Assembly: GCA_905221605.1 (NCBI GenBank)
Contig: CAJNDS010002446.1
Span: 745,148 to 809,147 of the forward strand
Source: Symbiodinium natans
Lineage: Eukaryota; Sar; Dinophyceae; Suessiales; Symbiodiniaceae
Length of the DNA: 64,000 bases
Direction of reading: 5' to 3'
A program made the position numbers and the translations under genes. The notes under the pieces are model-generated. The model worked only from the letters and a program-made list of their open reading frames with translations. It made no database searches and was not told the DNA's origin. This document shows positions 21,801 to 32,429 of the stretch, one piece after another (the stretch's first letter is position 1; each line of letters begins with the position of its first letter).

Positions 21801-24532
21801 TCCTGTCAGACTGGGATCTAGGGATCTCGGGGTTAGGGTTCAGGGTTTAGGGTTTGGAGTTTAGGGTTTAGGGTTTAGGGTTTAGGGTTTAGGGTTTAGG
21901 GTTTAGGGGTTAGGGTTTAGGGTTTAGGGTTCCAAAAATAAGACTTGAGTTTAGGGGAAAACTGATATGGGAGTTTACGATGTTTGGGGGTACCTTTTTG
22001 GGGTTCTTGTTATTATAAGGGGATCCTACTACTTGGGGTCTATTTTGGGGGTCACCTATTCTTGTAAACCCCCACATTGAACAAAACTCTTGACGATCTG
22101 AAAGAGCACAGGTGAGTAACATACGTAGCTGCCCGCATGTAGGGGATATCCATGCTACCCTGCAAAACATGCAGCTGAGGGTCATCCAACAATACATCGA
22201 GCCCAAACAACCTGATCAAAAGAACTTCTGAGCCTTCTTGTCAGCACTCCGCATCTACACGTGCGTCATCATTGTCTGGCTGGTTCTCAGTAGGGAATGA
22301 ATGAGGGAATGTGGACATTCCCTCATTCCCTACAAAGAACCAGTGGGATTGTCGGCCAGCTTAAGCACTGTGCAAGCCCAGCGTCTCGAAGCATCGGCCG
22401 TGGGCTTCGGACGGCAACTGCGACATGGCATCCACGATCAGGGACCTGTCTGCGCTATGCGCCAGGCATCTAACCCTCAACCCATCTGATGCGCAAGCCA
22501 ACACCCCAAGAGCGCTTCTGAATCTTGCGCATGCAACACATGGAGTGGCTGGCCCGGGGGCGGAGAGGACGTCCCAGGCAAGCGCGCGGATGCGCTGCCA
22601 TACTTCCTCAAGGCAGGTCACCCGATGCCGGAAACAGAACTTACCACGATGATGACACAACGGTATAGTAGCAGATTATGTAATCATGTAAAGGTGCGTA
22701 ATCATGCAATATGTAATCATGTAACCTTGAAATCGTATGACACATGACAAAGCCACGGGTCCGAAGGATCTGGCCTCCCTGGCTGTGGGCAAGCACCTTC
22801 CAAAAGTAGCTTCAGGACTGCTTTCCGAACCCCTCGCTCGTGCTTGAAAGCCTCTGAAACAAGAAGTCCTACATGAGAGCCTCTGAGAAAAATCTATGAT
22901 GCCATAAGACTGTCCGAGTCCTTCCTAGGCTAAATTATGGTTGCAGTCCAGCGGCGAAGCCAAGCCATCAAATCGGATAGCCGCCAATTGCCAAGGCAAG
23001 GCCCATGTGAATTTCGCCTTGTTGCCACAAATCCGACAAAGCGCCAAATCTTGACTTAGTCTGTATTGAAACTATTGACACTCTTGATTCTGAGGCGTGG
23101 GTTCGTTGATAAGAAGCATTGGATGCCAATTCCAATCTGGGCACGCATTCACCTGCATGGACAGCAGGATTTACGTGCTGCAGCACTGCCGCGGAAACTG
23201 ATGCAAGGCACGCACATCTTTTTTCAGGCCTCGTTGTTGGTGAGGTGCACACATGAGTTGCCAAGCGAACCACGAGACATGGCAAACGGCTCGCTCGCGA
23301 ATCGAACAAGACCTTCGGAGAAGATGTATGCCTCGGGTCACGCCGGCATGATAGAGAGCCACTGCACTGCGCATAGTTGCCCCAAGCGGCTCGTAGATCA
23401 CCAGCTTCCTTCACGTCCTCCTGACAGCCCGAGGCGATGAGCGAAAGCATGGTAACAAGTCGTGGGCCATTGCGCTAAGAACCTGTATTGTTATCATTCC
23501 TATTATCGCGCCATTTAAAGGGAGTGGCGCAAGGCCTTGTAAAACCTACACCCACGGCGATGGGAGGCACTGGGAGGCTTCTTTTGGAGGTTCTGGCGGG
23601 AAGCCCACGAAGCTTCAGCCTTTTCGAGTATGGTTCATCCCAGTTGGTCCCCCTGCAGCTTTAAGGCCGAAGCTGAGTTCGTGGCCGCAGGGCTTGTCAG
23701 GGCTTGCTTTGGGCTCTATACCCTTCCTCGGCCATCTTACTGCGTACTTTGCCCTAAAAATCATTGCCACCAAGCGGCACTGGTCCTGCTAGGCCGTTCG
23801 CTTCCAAAAGATGTCACGAGCCTGAGGCACCCCCATGCTGCAGGAGGCACTCTCCAAGCGTGCGGTGTATCCAGCGTGTCAGCTGAAAACTTTAACTTCG
23901 AGATTTCACCGTGCTCCTAGCGACCCAGTTCTGGCTGCCAGAGCACGCATACAAGCGCAGGTCGCACTTCTTTCCATCTACAAGCAGCGGCTTCTCAACC
24001 TGGTCGCGGCATGGACTCGGGAACATGTGTGAACTATGGGCCCGCGTTTGCTGCTCCACATGACGGCTCGCACTTGGAGGTTCATGGTACTTAGTAACCC
24101 AATTATAACTGTTCTTATAACCCAATTATAACCCTCCTAGGGGTACTTAAGGGGCTCATGAGTGGGCTATAACTACACCTAAAATTGGGTTATAAGCACG
24201 CTGAACCTCCAAGCAGAATGCTGAGTGCCAGACATAGTGACTCACAACAGCCGGCGTCTTGGTCGAAGTTGAGCTCTTGATGGTTGCGAAGGTCTGATCA
24301 ACGTCGGCTGCACTTTGGCAACTCAGAACCTCAGAGCAACCTACAAGGGCTTTGGGTTTAGGCTTGAGGGTTTAACCCCTAAACCCTAAACACTCCCTAA
24401 ACCCTAAACCCCAAACCCTAAACATGCGAGTAGCTTGAACTCCTCGGCCTCCTCCTCCTCGGCCAGGCTTGAAGATCCAGTGCGCGCCGAAGACGTCGCT
24501 TTCCCCCGCGTCGGCGTTCCCATCATTGCACC
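18833..24532 (-). CDS. Tubulin-tyrosine-ligase-like (TTLL) enzyme, multi-exon, 5' end missing
   Basis: ATP-grasp ligase of the TTL family, which adds Tyr, Glu or Gly to tubulin or other substrates. Exons seen on the minus strand: 24,441-24,532 (HWIFKPGRGGGGRG, the ATP-binding Lys motif); 24,234-24,329 (ends TPAVVSHY); 23,947-23,999 (VEKPLLVDGKKCDLRLYA); 23,776-23,821 (LVTSFGSE); 23,230-23,331 (YIFSEGLVRFASEPF...VHLTNNE); perhaps one from 23,152; 22,383-22,606 (EVWQRIRALAWDVLSA...CFET); 22,160-22,211 (LFGLDVLLDD); about 19,431-19,490 (VNGMPSLGVGGKLD, the EVN..PSL motif); 19,051-19,146; about 18,833-18,985. Phases agree across most junctions and acceptors read AG|G. The 22.2 to 19.5 kb intron is 2.7 kb of repeats. 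Which modification it makes cannot be told; N-terminal exons were not found before PUS7. Confidence 0.85.
19552..21662. repeat. Modular repeat: conserved core flanked by TCCAAAAA/TTTTTGGA and GCACTTTTT arrays
   Basis: Three copies of a ~30-bp core containing CCGGACAATCTCCCA lie at about 19,890 (+), 20,820 (+) and 21,275 (inverted). Each core is preceded by AATCCAAAAA units and followed by TTTTTGGAT units, so each can fold as a hairpin. Adjacent arrays of GCACTTTTT (19,640-19,820; 20,960-21,150) or its complement (21,345-21,530) accompany them. The outer ends carry CAATGGATCAACC (19,583) and its near complement GGTTGGTCCATTG (21,606), each next to a C or G run and an AT run. Everything lies in one TTLL intron. 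Confidence 0.85.
21827..21935. repeat. Interstitial telomeric repeat (TTTAGGG)n
   Basis: About a dozen TTTAGGG units with minor variants; one of the two longest pure runs in the window. It is inside the long TTLL intron. Confidence 0.95.
21982..22075. mobile_element. MITE-like element, GGGGG-end family, member 1
   Basis: Begins GTTTGGGGGTA and ends TAAACCCCCAC, and shares GGGGTTCTT and CCTACTA.TTGGGG with the element at 45,889-45,994. Ends are only partly inverted. It lies in the TTLL intron just downstream of the exon ending at 22,160. Confidence 0.5.
22290..22333. repeat. Short hairpin of GGGAATG units
   Basis: GTAGGGAATG, one extra unit, GAGGGAATGT, then GG, then the complement ACATTCCCTCATTCCCTAC: a near-perfect palindrome of about 44 bases, downstream of a TTLL exon. 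Confidence 0.75.
24073..24213. mobile_element. MITE-like hairpin inside a TTLL intron
   Basis: Perfect 12-bp terminal inverted repeats CTTGGAGGTTCA and TGAACCTCCAAG, with subterminal AACCCAATTATAA (twice) answered by TTGGGTTATAA. It fills 141 of the 234 bases of the intron between exons 24,234-24,329 and 23,947-23,999. No target-site duplication seen. Confidence 0.8.
24355..24425. repeat. Interstitial telomeric repeat in a TTLL intron
   Basis: GGGTTTAGG then a switch to CCCTAAA units, i.e. two orientations head to head, inside the intron 24,330-24,440. Confidence 0.85.
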
Positions 24533-25315
24533 CTGACCGTAAGGAGGGGAAGGGGGCAGGGGGAGGGGGGGGGGGTCAATCAGAGGTGGGGTTTACTAAA
24601 AGGGGTGGTGAACGGGCTGTTCCCCCTGGCATTTCCGAGTCTCGACCCCTTCTAGCCGTCAACACACCCCGAATATCAGTTTGCGGCGTTGTGCCTGCCA
24701 TCTTATTTGGACCTGGCAGTATTGGTCCTAGGGCAGGCGCAGCCGCCTGCGCCCAGCGCAGTTCCCTCCCTCCCCCCGTCCCCTCAAGAAATCAACTATC
24801 AAACGCAATGTCGCCTCATGGTAGTTCAAAAAAGCTGATCAAGCGATTTCCCGCCGAATGGCGAATTCAACAGCAGTGCTTAAGTACTGAAAGTGTCAAG
24901 TGGCAACCCAAGTTAACTTTAACAACTGGCAACCAGAAATAGGTCAGAAATCAGACGGGCACTGTAGACACTGTAGACTAAGGGAAAGAACACATCACTA
25001 GTCCCCAACCCCATACCCTGTGCTGTGAAAAAAGGGGCCAGGATGGAAGTAAGACAAGTGGTGGAGAAACAAGCTTGCTGTAGATTTCAGACATCGACAT
25101 CTAATGCTGAATGTCACATCCCGGGAGGTTCATGACAAGATGGCAGGAGGGTCCACAAAAATTTCCTCACTCACAATGCCACAAGATGCGGCAAGTATAC
25201 ATAACTTCTAAATACGAAACTGCGCGCCAACACATTCACTACTTGGGCGCGCTCAGGCTTCTTCACCGTCACAGCATCTCGCCAGCGGGGCTGCATCACG
25301 AGTGTGCTTAGGGCA

Positions 25316-27220
25316 TTACCCGGAGGAGTAGAACTCGTTGCTGGGAGGGCCCTGCATAAACTCTCGCATGGCAATAGTGGCATACTGGCCCGCACGAAGA
25401 GCCAAGTTAACAATGACTCCTGTCCTAACATCGGGCCTTGGTTCGGCAACTGCGCTGTCACTGGCAAGCTCCAGAACATGACCTGGCTCCAGTCTGCGTC
25501 CTCTGATGTGGTCCAGTGCCGATACCATCAGTCGGCTGCACGGCTCAACGTAACCCACACATCGGGCGCGGAATGAGAGCGGAGTTGCTATCGCATGCCG
25601 ATATGAGCCCTCCAGGTAAGACTGCTCCAGTTCGGAAAAAAGCTTGTATGGGAAGAGGTTGTCCTGCATCACCTCTGCGTAAAGCCTTTGGGTTGGAAGA
25701 TGGTCCGGATAAACGCATTGATCGCCCGGGACAGGCAGAACAACATCAGAGAAGGGGATATCGCCTTGTTCGCCAGGGCGAATCGTTCGGACTTCTGGCA
25801 GACGAACGTCCGGACGCTGCCCCTTGGCCACGTACCTCGACTGATTGTGCGGCATTCTCTCCTCTTGCTCGCCCTCTTCCCGACGTATCAAGACGAGGTC
25901 TCCAGGAAATACCTCTCGGCCAAAGGCTTCCAGCCTTGCTGAGACCACCTGGCAGGGCTCTGGCAAGGTTTCTGTCTCAGGCAACTGAAACTTCCCGAGG
26001 CTCAAAATGGCTCAAACTGAATAGCATTACATCATTACACCACATTTAGGGTTTCAAGGCGCCTTGTTCCAGAGCAGTGATGCAAAGGCACGTGCAAAAA
26101 ACAGGCGCTGTCGGCGTGGTATGGAGCCCAGTGCCCCACGGTAGTCGTCTGGACTGGCACAGAGATGCCGCAAGACCCGCCGCTCGACAGCACACCGGGC
26201 TGGCGTCTCGGCCAGTGCCTTCTTGAACTCGCGTCGCGCGAACAAGTGCTCGAAATAGCCAACTGCATCCTCACGCATGGAGCAGACGATGTGCCGGCAG
26301 GCCATCTCGTGATGCCCACAAACCATGGCCTTGCCAATCAATGGGCTGCAGGCAGAGGGCCCGAACCGCTGCCGACCGAAGTAATTCACGAAACCAATGC
26401 TGCAAAGATTTCGTGATGCCTCCTCAATTTGAGACATCAGCATGGCTCGCGCTGCCCCAGGATCTACAGGGACCGCGTGGGCATGTAGCTCAGCAGCCCG
26501 CAGAGCTATGCAGAAGTCATTTCCCAGCATCCATCCGAGATGGCAGTGAGTATCCTGCCTGGTCAAGTTGCTGATGTGCACGGCACGGTCCCAGGTCGAG
26601 GACGACATTGAGGATGCCAGGAGCTCCTCATTTAGAAGCTCCCATGGTACGCTGATATGCTGATATGTGACAGCTCGCCGATCCTTCAGGCCATGGAAGG
26701 CGATCTTCCGTGCATCAATGCGCAAATGCTTAGCCAGCATGGCAACAGCATCCGCTACATCTCTGTTCTCCTTTGCGAGGACCATACGTGCATGCTTGCC
26801 AGTGGAAGCCTTAAGCGACCTGAACTCCAAAGGCAAGCTGCCTTCCTTGCTCGATTCCACGACCTCACCCTCTTTTGAGATCTCCTTTACAATGAAATCC
26901 TCATATCGCGTCTTCATTTTGCCCGCAAACCTTTTGTGGCCTCCAAGAAACGCCGTGATCCCGACTGGGTCCTGCAAGGCCTTCCCTGCAATACCACGCT
27001 GCATGTGTCGGCACAGCTGCAAGGATGGCAGCAAAGTGCGGACCATCCTGGAACCCTGCCCGCTTCTGATAAGTGACAACCCGCATAAGTCACGTTCGCG
27101 GATGCTCGCGGTGCCTTGAGCCGCCCAAGGAGGAACCCGGTTGCAAACAACAATCTGCCCTGCCCCCCTGCAAGCAGCCATGTGCAAATACGTGCCTTCC
27201 TGGCGTCCATGCTTCCCCAA
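25316..27220 (-). CDS. PUS7: PUS7/TruD-family tRNA pseudouridine synthase
   Basis: Converts U to pseudouridine in tRNA (and mRNA in eukaryotes). Exons 26,063-27,220 and 25,316-25,948 give about 596 residues. TruD motifs are in order: KTRYEDFIVKEI; KIAFHGLKDRRAVTYQ with the catalytic Asp in the KD pair; GFVNYFGRQRFG; FARAFASLLWNK; then, after the intron, VSARLEAFGREVFPGDLVL, DVVLPVPGDQCVYP and YATIAMREFM near the C-terminus. The intron (25,949-26,062) starts GC and ends AG|G; removing it restores the WNK..S.RL junction seen in the family. The ~80 residues before the core are Arg-rich and could be an organellar signal or partly non-coding; inner Met codons are alternative starts. Confidence 0.93.
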
Positions 27221-28008
27221 CTCTTGATGCCACAGCGCTTCTTCTTGTGGAAGTATGAAAGTTCGCGGAAGGTACCTGCAACTCTCTGAAGAAACTCACC
27301 CTTCCTCTTCTACCAGGTTCTACCATCTAAAAGTGGGAGCCTGCTTCCACGTCTGGTCAAAGTCGCGCAAAGGCGATGCTTGTGAGAGAGCTCGACGGAT
27401 CCTTGGCAAACGGTCTGAATTGGGGTTCCTGTGTTTCAATCCCTTTTGGCATACTTGTTACCGCGGGCCCTTTTAAGTGCCCAAAACAGGTCGCATTTCA
27501 TGTCATTGTTAATCTTGTTCATGTTCACATTATTCATTTTATTAATCTTATGATTCTTATTCATAGTATTAATAGTATTAGCATTATTAATTCTTTTCTA
27601 TTACTAATGTTTTTAATATTTTTAATATTATTGATGTAGGGAACTAGGGGGCCAAAGCAACTGCCGGAGCATGCATGAGCATGCCACCGTTTCATCCAGA
27701 GCACGAGGGAAATGGTTGATCAGGCATTGTCCTGGCAGTCATGCTCAAGCACACCCTAATCCCTGAACCCTAAACCCTAAACCCCTAAACCCCTAAGCCC
27801 CTTTGGAACCAGGACTCTCTCACGTAGTGCCTGAAAGCCCCTAAACCCTAAACCCTAAACGATGCATGAGCCGTTGCTGCTCCGACCCATGGCCTGCTGT
27901 CACCCAAAGCTTGGGCTCAAAGCAGTTGGCCCAGATGAGGCGAGCACCTGACTCCGGCTAAGAAGGCAAACCCAAAGAGCAGCAGCAACCTTCTTAGCTA
28001 CTACTTGC
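27221..28008. other. Upstream of PUS7: AT-rich patch and telomeric repeats
   Basis: 27,490-27,640 is a TTATT-rich low-complexity stretch on a GC-richer background. 27,750-27,795 and 27,838-27,860 are CCCTAAA runs. No gene called. Confidence 0.5.
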
Positions 28009-28338
28009 TTAAGAACAATCTAATGAGGAAGAACATCTTTCTTTTTTTGGGGGGTCATAAGCAAATAGTAGGGAAACAAATTGTCCGAGCAGAGGGCCCG
28101 CCGGCGCAGCAGCTCGACCAAGCCCAAACTTCTCCAACACCGAGAGCACAATCTTCTCCGCAGATGCACCCGCTCCGCTGTAGTTCGCCTGTACACTGCG
28201 TGCTCTTCGAAACCTCAAGCTAGAATCCAGAAAAAATCCACGCGACCTGGTTGATTCGCCAGAAGAAGACGCCTCCGGACCCTTCCGTCTTCCTGCGCAA
28301 ACCGAGAGAAACTGCCAGAGCCACTTGCTCCACATCAC
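28009..28338 (-). CDS. Weak coding island
   Basis: A 109-residue minus-strand ORF. Its middle (ANYSGAGASAEKIVLSVLEK) has protein-like composition but I recognise no domain. It lies between the SNARE 3' end and PUS7, so it could be a separate small gene, a 5' exon of PUS7, or chance. Confidence 0.25.
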   Translation of the reverse strand: MMWSKWLWQFLSVCAGRRKGPEASSSGESTRSRGFFLDSSLRFRRARSVQANYSGAGASAEKIVLSVLEKFGLGRAAAPAGPLLGQFVSLLFAYDPPKKERCSSSLDCS

Positions 28339-29198
28339 TTCTCACCCTGACTCACACAACATGAAGCGGTTGACTCGTTGACATGTTGTGTCCATCTGCC
28401 CTTGCAACTTCAATTTGCCAGCCAGCTTGGAACTGTGAAAGCTGCCATGCGCACATGTGTCCAAACATGTTGCGAGCTCCTTGTGGGCGAGCGGGACCGC
28501 ATATCTCTTGCACTTTCATGGTCTGCACTGTGTTAAGGTCGAAACATCATGTGCCAATTTACTCACACCTCACACTGCCTATTGTTGCTGTCGAGCACTT
28601 CCATGTGATGCTAGCACCGGCCGAAATGGCCAAGCCATGCCCTCGTGGCCATTTCAAAGGTCAGAGCGGCGAGCTACACATCAACGCGACCAAGACGCCA
28701 CTCTCCATTTTTGGCTCACGCAGCCTCTGGATTTGATGTGCTGGGCCCACAGAAGAAGATTTAGGCCAGATGGGGCACTGCTAGGCTTCCCTGACTTCCT
28801 GTTAGCTAGGATGGTCACGCGCCCAATGGGCACAAGATCATTGCAAGCCGGCCCAAACACTCCTTTGGAGTGCCCAATAAACGCTGTCCACTGCGGTTGA
28901 TGTCTCAGCACGTCTCAGCTAGAAAAGCAACAAGAGTTTTGCTTGAAGTGATTGGCTGGTGCTGCACTTGCTGTGACGAGCTGGAGCTCATCACCAGGTG
29001 CGAGAGGGATGCGGCCACTGCACGCGCCGCATGGATCCTAGATCTTCAACAGGTTTACCACACATAGTTGAGCTTGACTTGGGAATGTGGAGTGTAGGTT
29101 CAGAAACTACAGCACCAAAATGTACAAGGGCGCTGTCCTTTGTCAATTACCATTCTCTTCGCACACGTTCACTACTGCACGGGGCTGCCCTTGGCAAC
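28339..29198. other. Stretch between coding island and SNARE gene
   Basis: Overlapping short ORFs on both strands, none with a recognisable domain or splice partner. Presumably 3' flank of the SNARE gene. Confidence 0.4.
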
Positions 29199-32100
29199 TC
29201 ACGCTAAAAACACGACAAAGAAGATCACAAAGAAGATCAGAATAAGGAAGACCTTGATGATGAGAGCACCTCGGCTGCAAATTGCTCTCAGCCCTGCTCT
29301 GCGACACAAGCCATAGGGTTTAGGGTTTAGGGTTTAGGGTTGAGATGGGTTGAGCCTAGGTTGTTTTTGCCGGCTTAGGGTTCAGGGCTCCCCATCAAGA
29401 CACGATTGGGCACCGAGGCACGATTCGAAGAAATGTAGTGGAAATACTCGAGCAAGTTGTCCTGGTTCGCACCAAGGATTCTTACGCAAGCCCCTCAGGG
29501 AGCATACAATCAAAGCACAAAGTGCTCGACGCGATGTGACAGGAATCCTGGGCTTTCTTGGTGTTGTCCAAGGTATCGTCGAGGTCGCTGTCAATCCGCT
29601 GGATCATCTCCTCCTGCGCGGTCACCATGACGGCCATCCTGGAAGACGGAATTTCAAAGTTATGTTACTTGCCGTCTGCTGCTGTGCAGCTTATTGCAGG
29701 ATAAGCTTCTTCTGGAACATCTGGGCCAGCTCACCGATGGTCTTCTGAACGCTCTGCACTGCCTCTGCCCTGGAATTGTGGTAACCTAGAAGCCGGACGA
29801 CAACAGGAGGGCATGCGACTCACGCGCCTCAAACTCTCAGCCGGGCCTTGCTGCATAGACATCGCGCGCGCGCCACCACCGCCCTCCAGGTCTTCTGGAT
29901 TGCCAGATGGTGCCGGCCTCACGAGTTCTTCCAAAGCCCATGCATGTGCTCTGCGCCGAGCAGTTAACAAGACTCAAGGGCAAAATGGCCGCAAAACACC
30001 TTTCAAGAGACACTGGCCTCTGCCGACCGGCATCGAAGCCCGCCCCGGCTGAGTACATCTGTCTCCTCTTGTCCTGCCCGGCCGCTGAGTTCAGCTCTAG
30101 CTTGCAGCACTACCCACGCGCACACCTGTACCAAACGCTATCACGACGACTGATGATGGGCCACGAACGCACACATCGAATCCTGCCTGCTGCTCAAGTG
30201 CCCTGGTGCGGTCCTGACAGATCGAACATATTCTTGGAGTCTCCAGCTTCTGTGCGCTGGGAAAGAATCATCTGAGGATCGTTGGCTACATCCAATGGAG
30301 TGCAACTCACGCAAGGAGAGTCGCATTTCAGAATCAGCAAAAAAACACCTACTTTTCAGCTATCCATATAGTGTTGCAAATGCAGCTGAAACCGATGTGA
30401 TACCTTCACGGGTTGCTGCACCTGCGAGCTTCCAAAAAAAATGCTGCTACTGCGCTGATAGTACACCACATCGCCATCTGCAAACTCTCTACAGACTCCT
30501 CTGCCGTGCTATCAGCGCCAAAACTGGTTGCAGCATGTTGCAACACAATCACACCTCATGTGCATGTGGGCATTCTGCTGCTTGGGGGTTGTGTGGGGTC
30601 CTCCAAAGCATCCTTGAACTCTTTCGTCACTTGCAGCAACCTTCCAAGCCAGGCAAAAGTCAAGCAGACTCTTTCGACTTTGTCTCTAACTTTCGCGTCG
30701 CGGCTTCCAATCTGTCAACGACCCGGCTGCCACATTCGAGAATGTGGCTCACAGGAACTGGGCTGGATTCTGATCTATCTTTATATATATATATATGTAT
30801 AGCGCGGAGTGAACAGATCTAAGTGCAGGAAGGCACATTGGCCTTCAACCGTACATGGTTCCTGCCATGCGTTCGACTTAATCATACTTAATCACAACCT
30901 TGGCAGCGCAAGCTCTGCACCCAAAAAGGCTCAACACCCCGCCACTTCCCCAAAGCCGACCTGGTCTTGAGCGCATCCACAAGGGCGGAGGAATGTGCTT
31001 GGTAGCTCTTGTTGGGCCTGGGAAGCCCGGGCCCTGGGCTTAGCAGGTGGGAAGGAGTTGCAAGTGGACAGTTGTGCGTCGTGGCAAGTCGGCAACAAAC
31101 AACTATCCGATGAGTTGTGTTACTGTTTATGACAGCCCACTGCTTCTGGACATCGTAGTTTACGGGAGTAAATGCATAATAGGGCAACATAGAAGCGCCA
31201 ATGCCTCCCATAAGAGTCGTGACACCATTTTCCATAGTCATGATTACGAAGAGGCCGAACCCCAGTCATGTGAACAGGAGCGTTCTGCCTGCCGCTCAAA
31301 GCAAACAGAGGTGGCCTAGCAAATTGAGGCACAGTGATAGATAGACATGGATGATGGTTAACATGTACTAGTCCACAATCTGAGACACCCAAGAAGGCCA
31401 TACCTGCCCGTAATGTCCTAGAAAGGACCCTGAACAACCCTAAACTCTAAACGGAAGCACCCAGGAAGTGGCTGGGGCAGAGGCCCGGAGCCCTTGGTTT
31501 TCATCTCCAGGGCTTCGATCTTCTGATTCAGAAGCTGGATGCTCTGCTTCACCGTGTAGGTCAACTCCTCCGTAACACCCCGTTTTGTTTTACCGTAACA
31601 ACCCTGAACCCTTAACCCTCCCTTCAGCCTTAAGAAAGGGTAGGCTGGAATAGAAATGAGTGGGGGGTCTCTGGTCCTGGATTTGATTCGTCTTGTCATT
31701 GAAGATGCTCTTCTGCTTGGACATCTTCCTCCCCCAGCCGTGCAGAAGGCATCCCCAATGCACTCTCACTAGCCTCCAAAATTCGACCCTAAACCCTAAA
31801 CCCTAGAACCCCCCGAGCCCGTGCCTGAGCTCGTTGACCTTGAGGGAGGCTTCGTGGATCTCTCCGCCAATTTCAGCGGACCACCGGTTCAATTCGGACC
31901 TCAGATCCCAAAACCGAAGTGTCCCCACTTCATGCTGGCCCCACGCCCCGTGCGCTTGGCATCTGGCTGCGCGTGAGGGGTCATCTCCAGGTTCAGGCCT
32001 GCATCCAGAGAGAGACTCTGCAGCTTTCTGCGGTGCCCCGTTGCCGCCTAGAGCTTTGCTTTTGGTCACGGCCGCCGGGGCCTACTTTGCAAAGCTAGAA

Positions 32101-32429
32101 CGTCCTAAAAAGATATTTCAACCTGCTAGGCAACACCAATCCAACACCCAAAGCCTCAACTGTAAGGCTTCAGAAAAATCGGACCCACGATCCGAAGCGT
32201 GTGCTTTGTCTTCCCGAGCCTGGCGTGCCACTCTTGGCAGCGACTTGTCGCAGAATTTGCCTACCCAAGTGTCAGGGCCGCTCCACAAGGTGTACCGGAA
32301 CCACGTGACTCTAGTAGGGGCCTACCCAATTGTCTCAAGCCCAGCAACAAGCAGGTGCCTGAACTCATCGGTCCTGTCCACGACCTGGGTGCACCATTCG
32401 GTGTGTGAAACCGCAGACTGCGCCCCCAT
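29199..32429 (-). CDS. STX5: Syntaxin 5/Sed5-type Qa-SNARE, 13 exons
   Basis: Golgi t-SNARE for ER-Golgi fusion. Exons: 32,326-32,429; 31,825-31,899; 31,677-31,728; 31,485-31,567; 30,961-31,017; 30,601-30,640; 30,187-30,213; 30,000-30,073; 29,826-29,917; 29,710-29,785; 29,548-29,638; 29,422-29,461; 29,199-29,269. They total 882 bases (293 residues plus stop) with all phases consistent. Motifs: N-terminal VVDRTDEF (Sly1-binding region of the family); Habc helices with KSIFNDKTNQIQ and ELTYTVKQSIQLLNQKIEAL; KEFKDALEDRTRALEQQ; SNARE core AQMFQKMAVMVTAQEEMIQR with the zero-layer Gln in AQEE; exactly 25 residues from RID to SNR as in syntaxin 5; C-terminal anchor VFLILIFFVIFFVVFLA. Donors are 4 GT, 4 GC, 4 GA; every acceptor is AG|G. 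One exon is 27 bases, one intron 40. Confidence 0.93.

Noticed and set aside
24469-24942. 157-residue plus-strand ORF
   Set aside because: Its first part is antisense to the TTLL exon carrying HWIFKPGRG, and it runs through a G-rich tract.
25516-26049. 177-residue plus-strand ORF
   Set aside because: Antisense to PUS7 exon 2, which has clear family motifs.
30680-30760. Minus-strand stretch reading GSRVVDRLEAATRKLE as a SNARE exon
   Set aside because: It gave plausible spacing, but the exon at 30,961-31,017 (SYQAHSSALVDALKT) fits the family better and uses a GT donor with exact phase.
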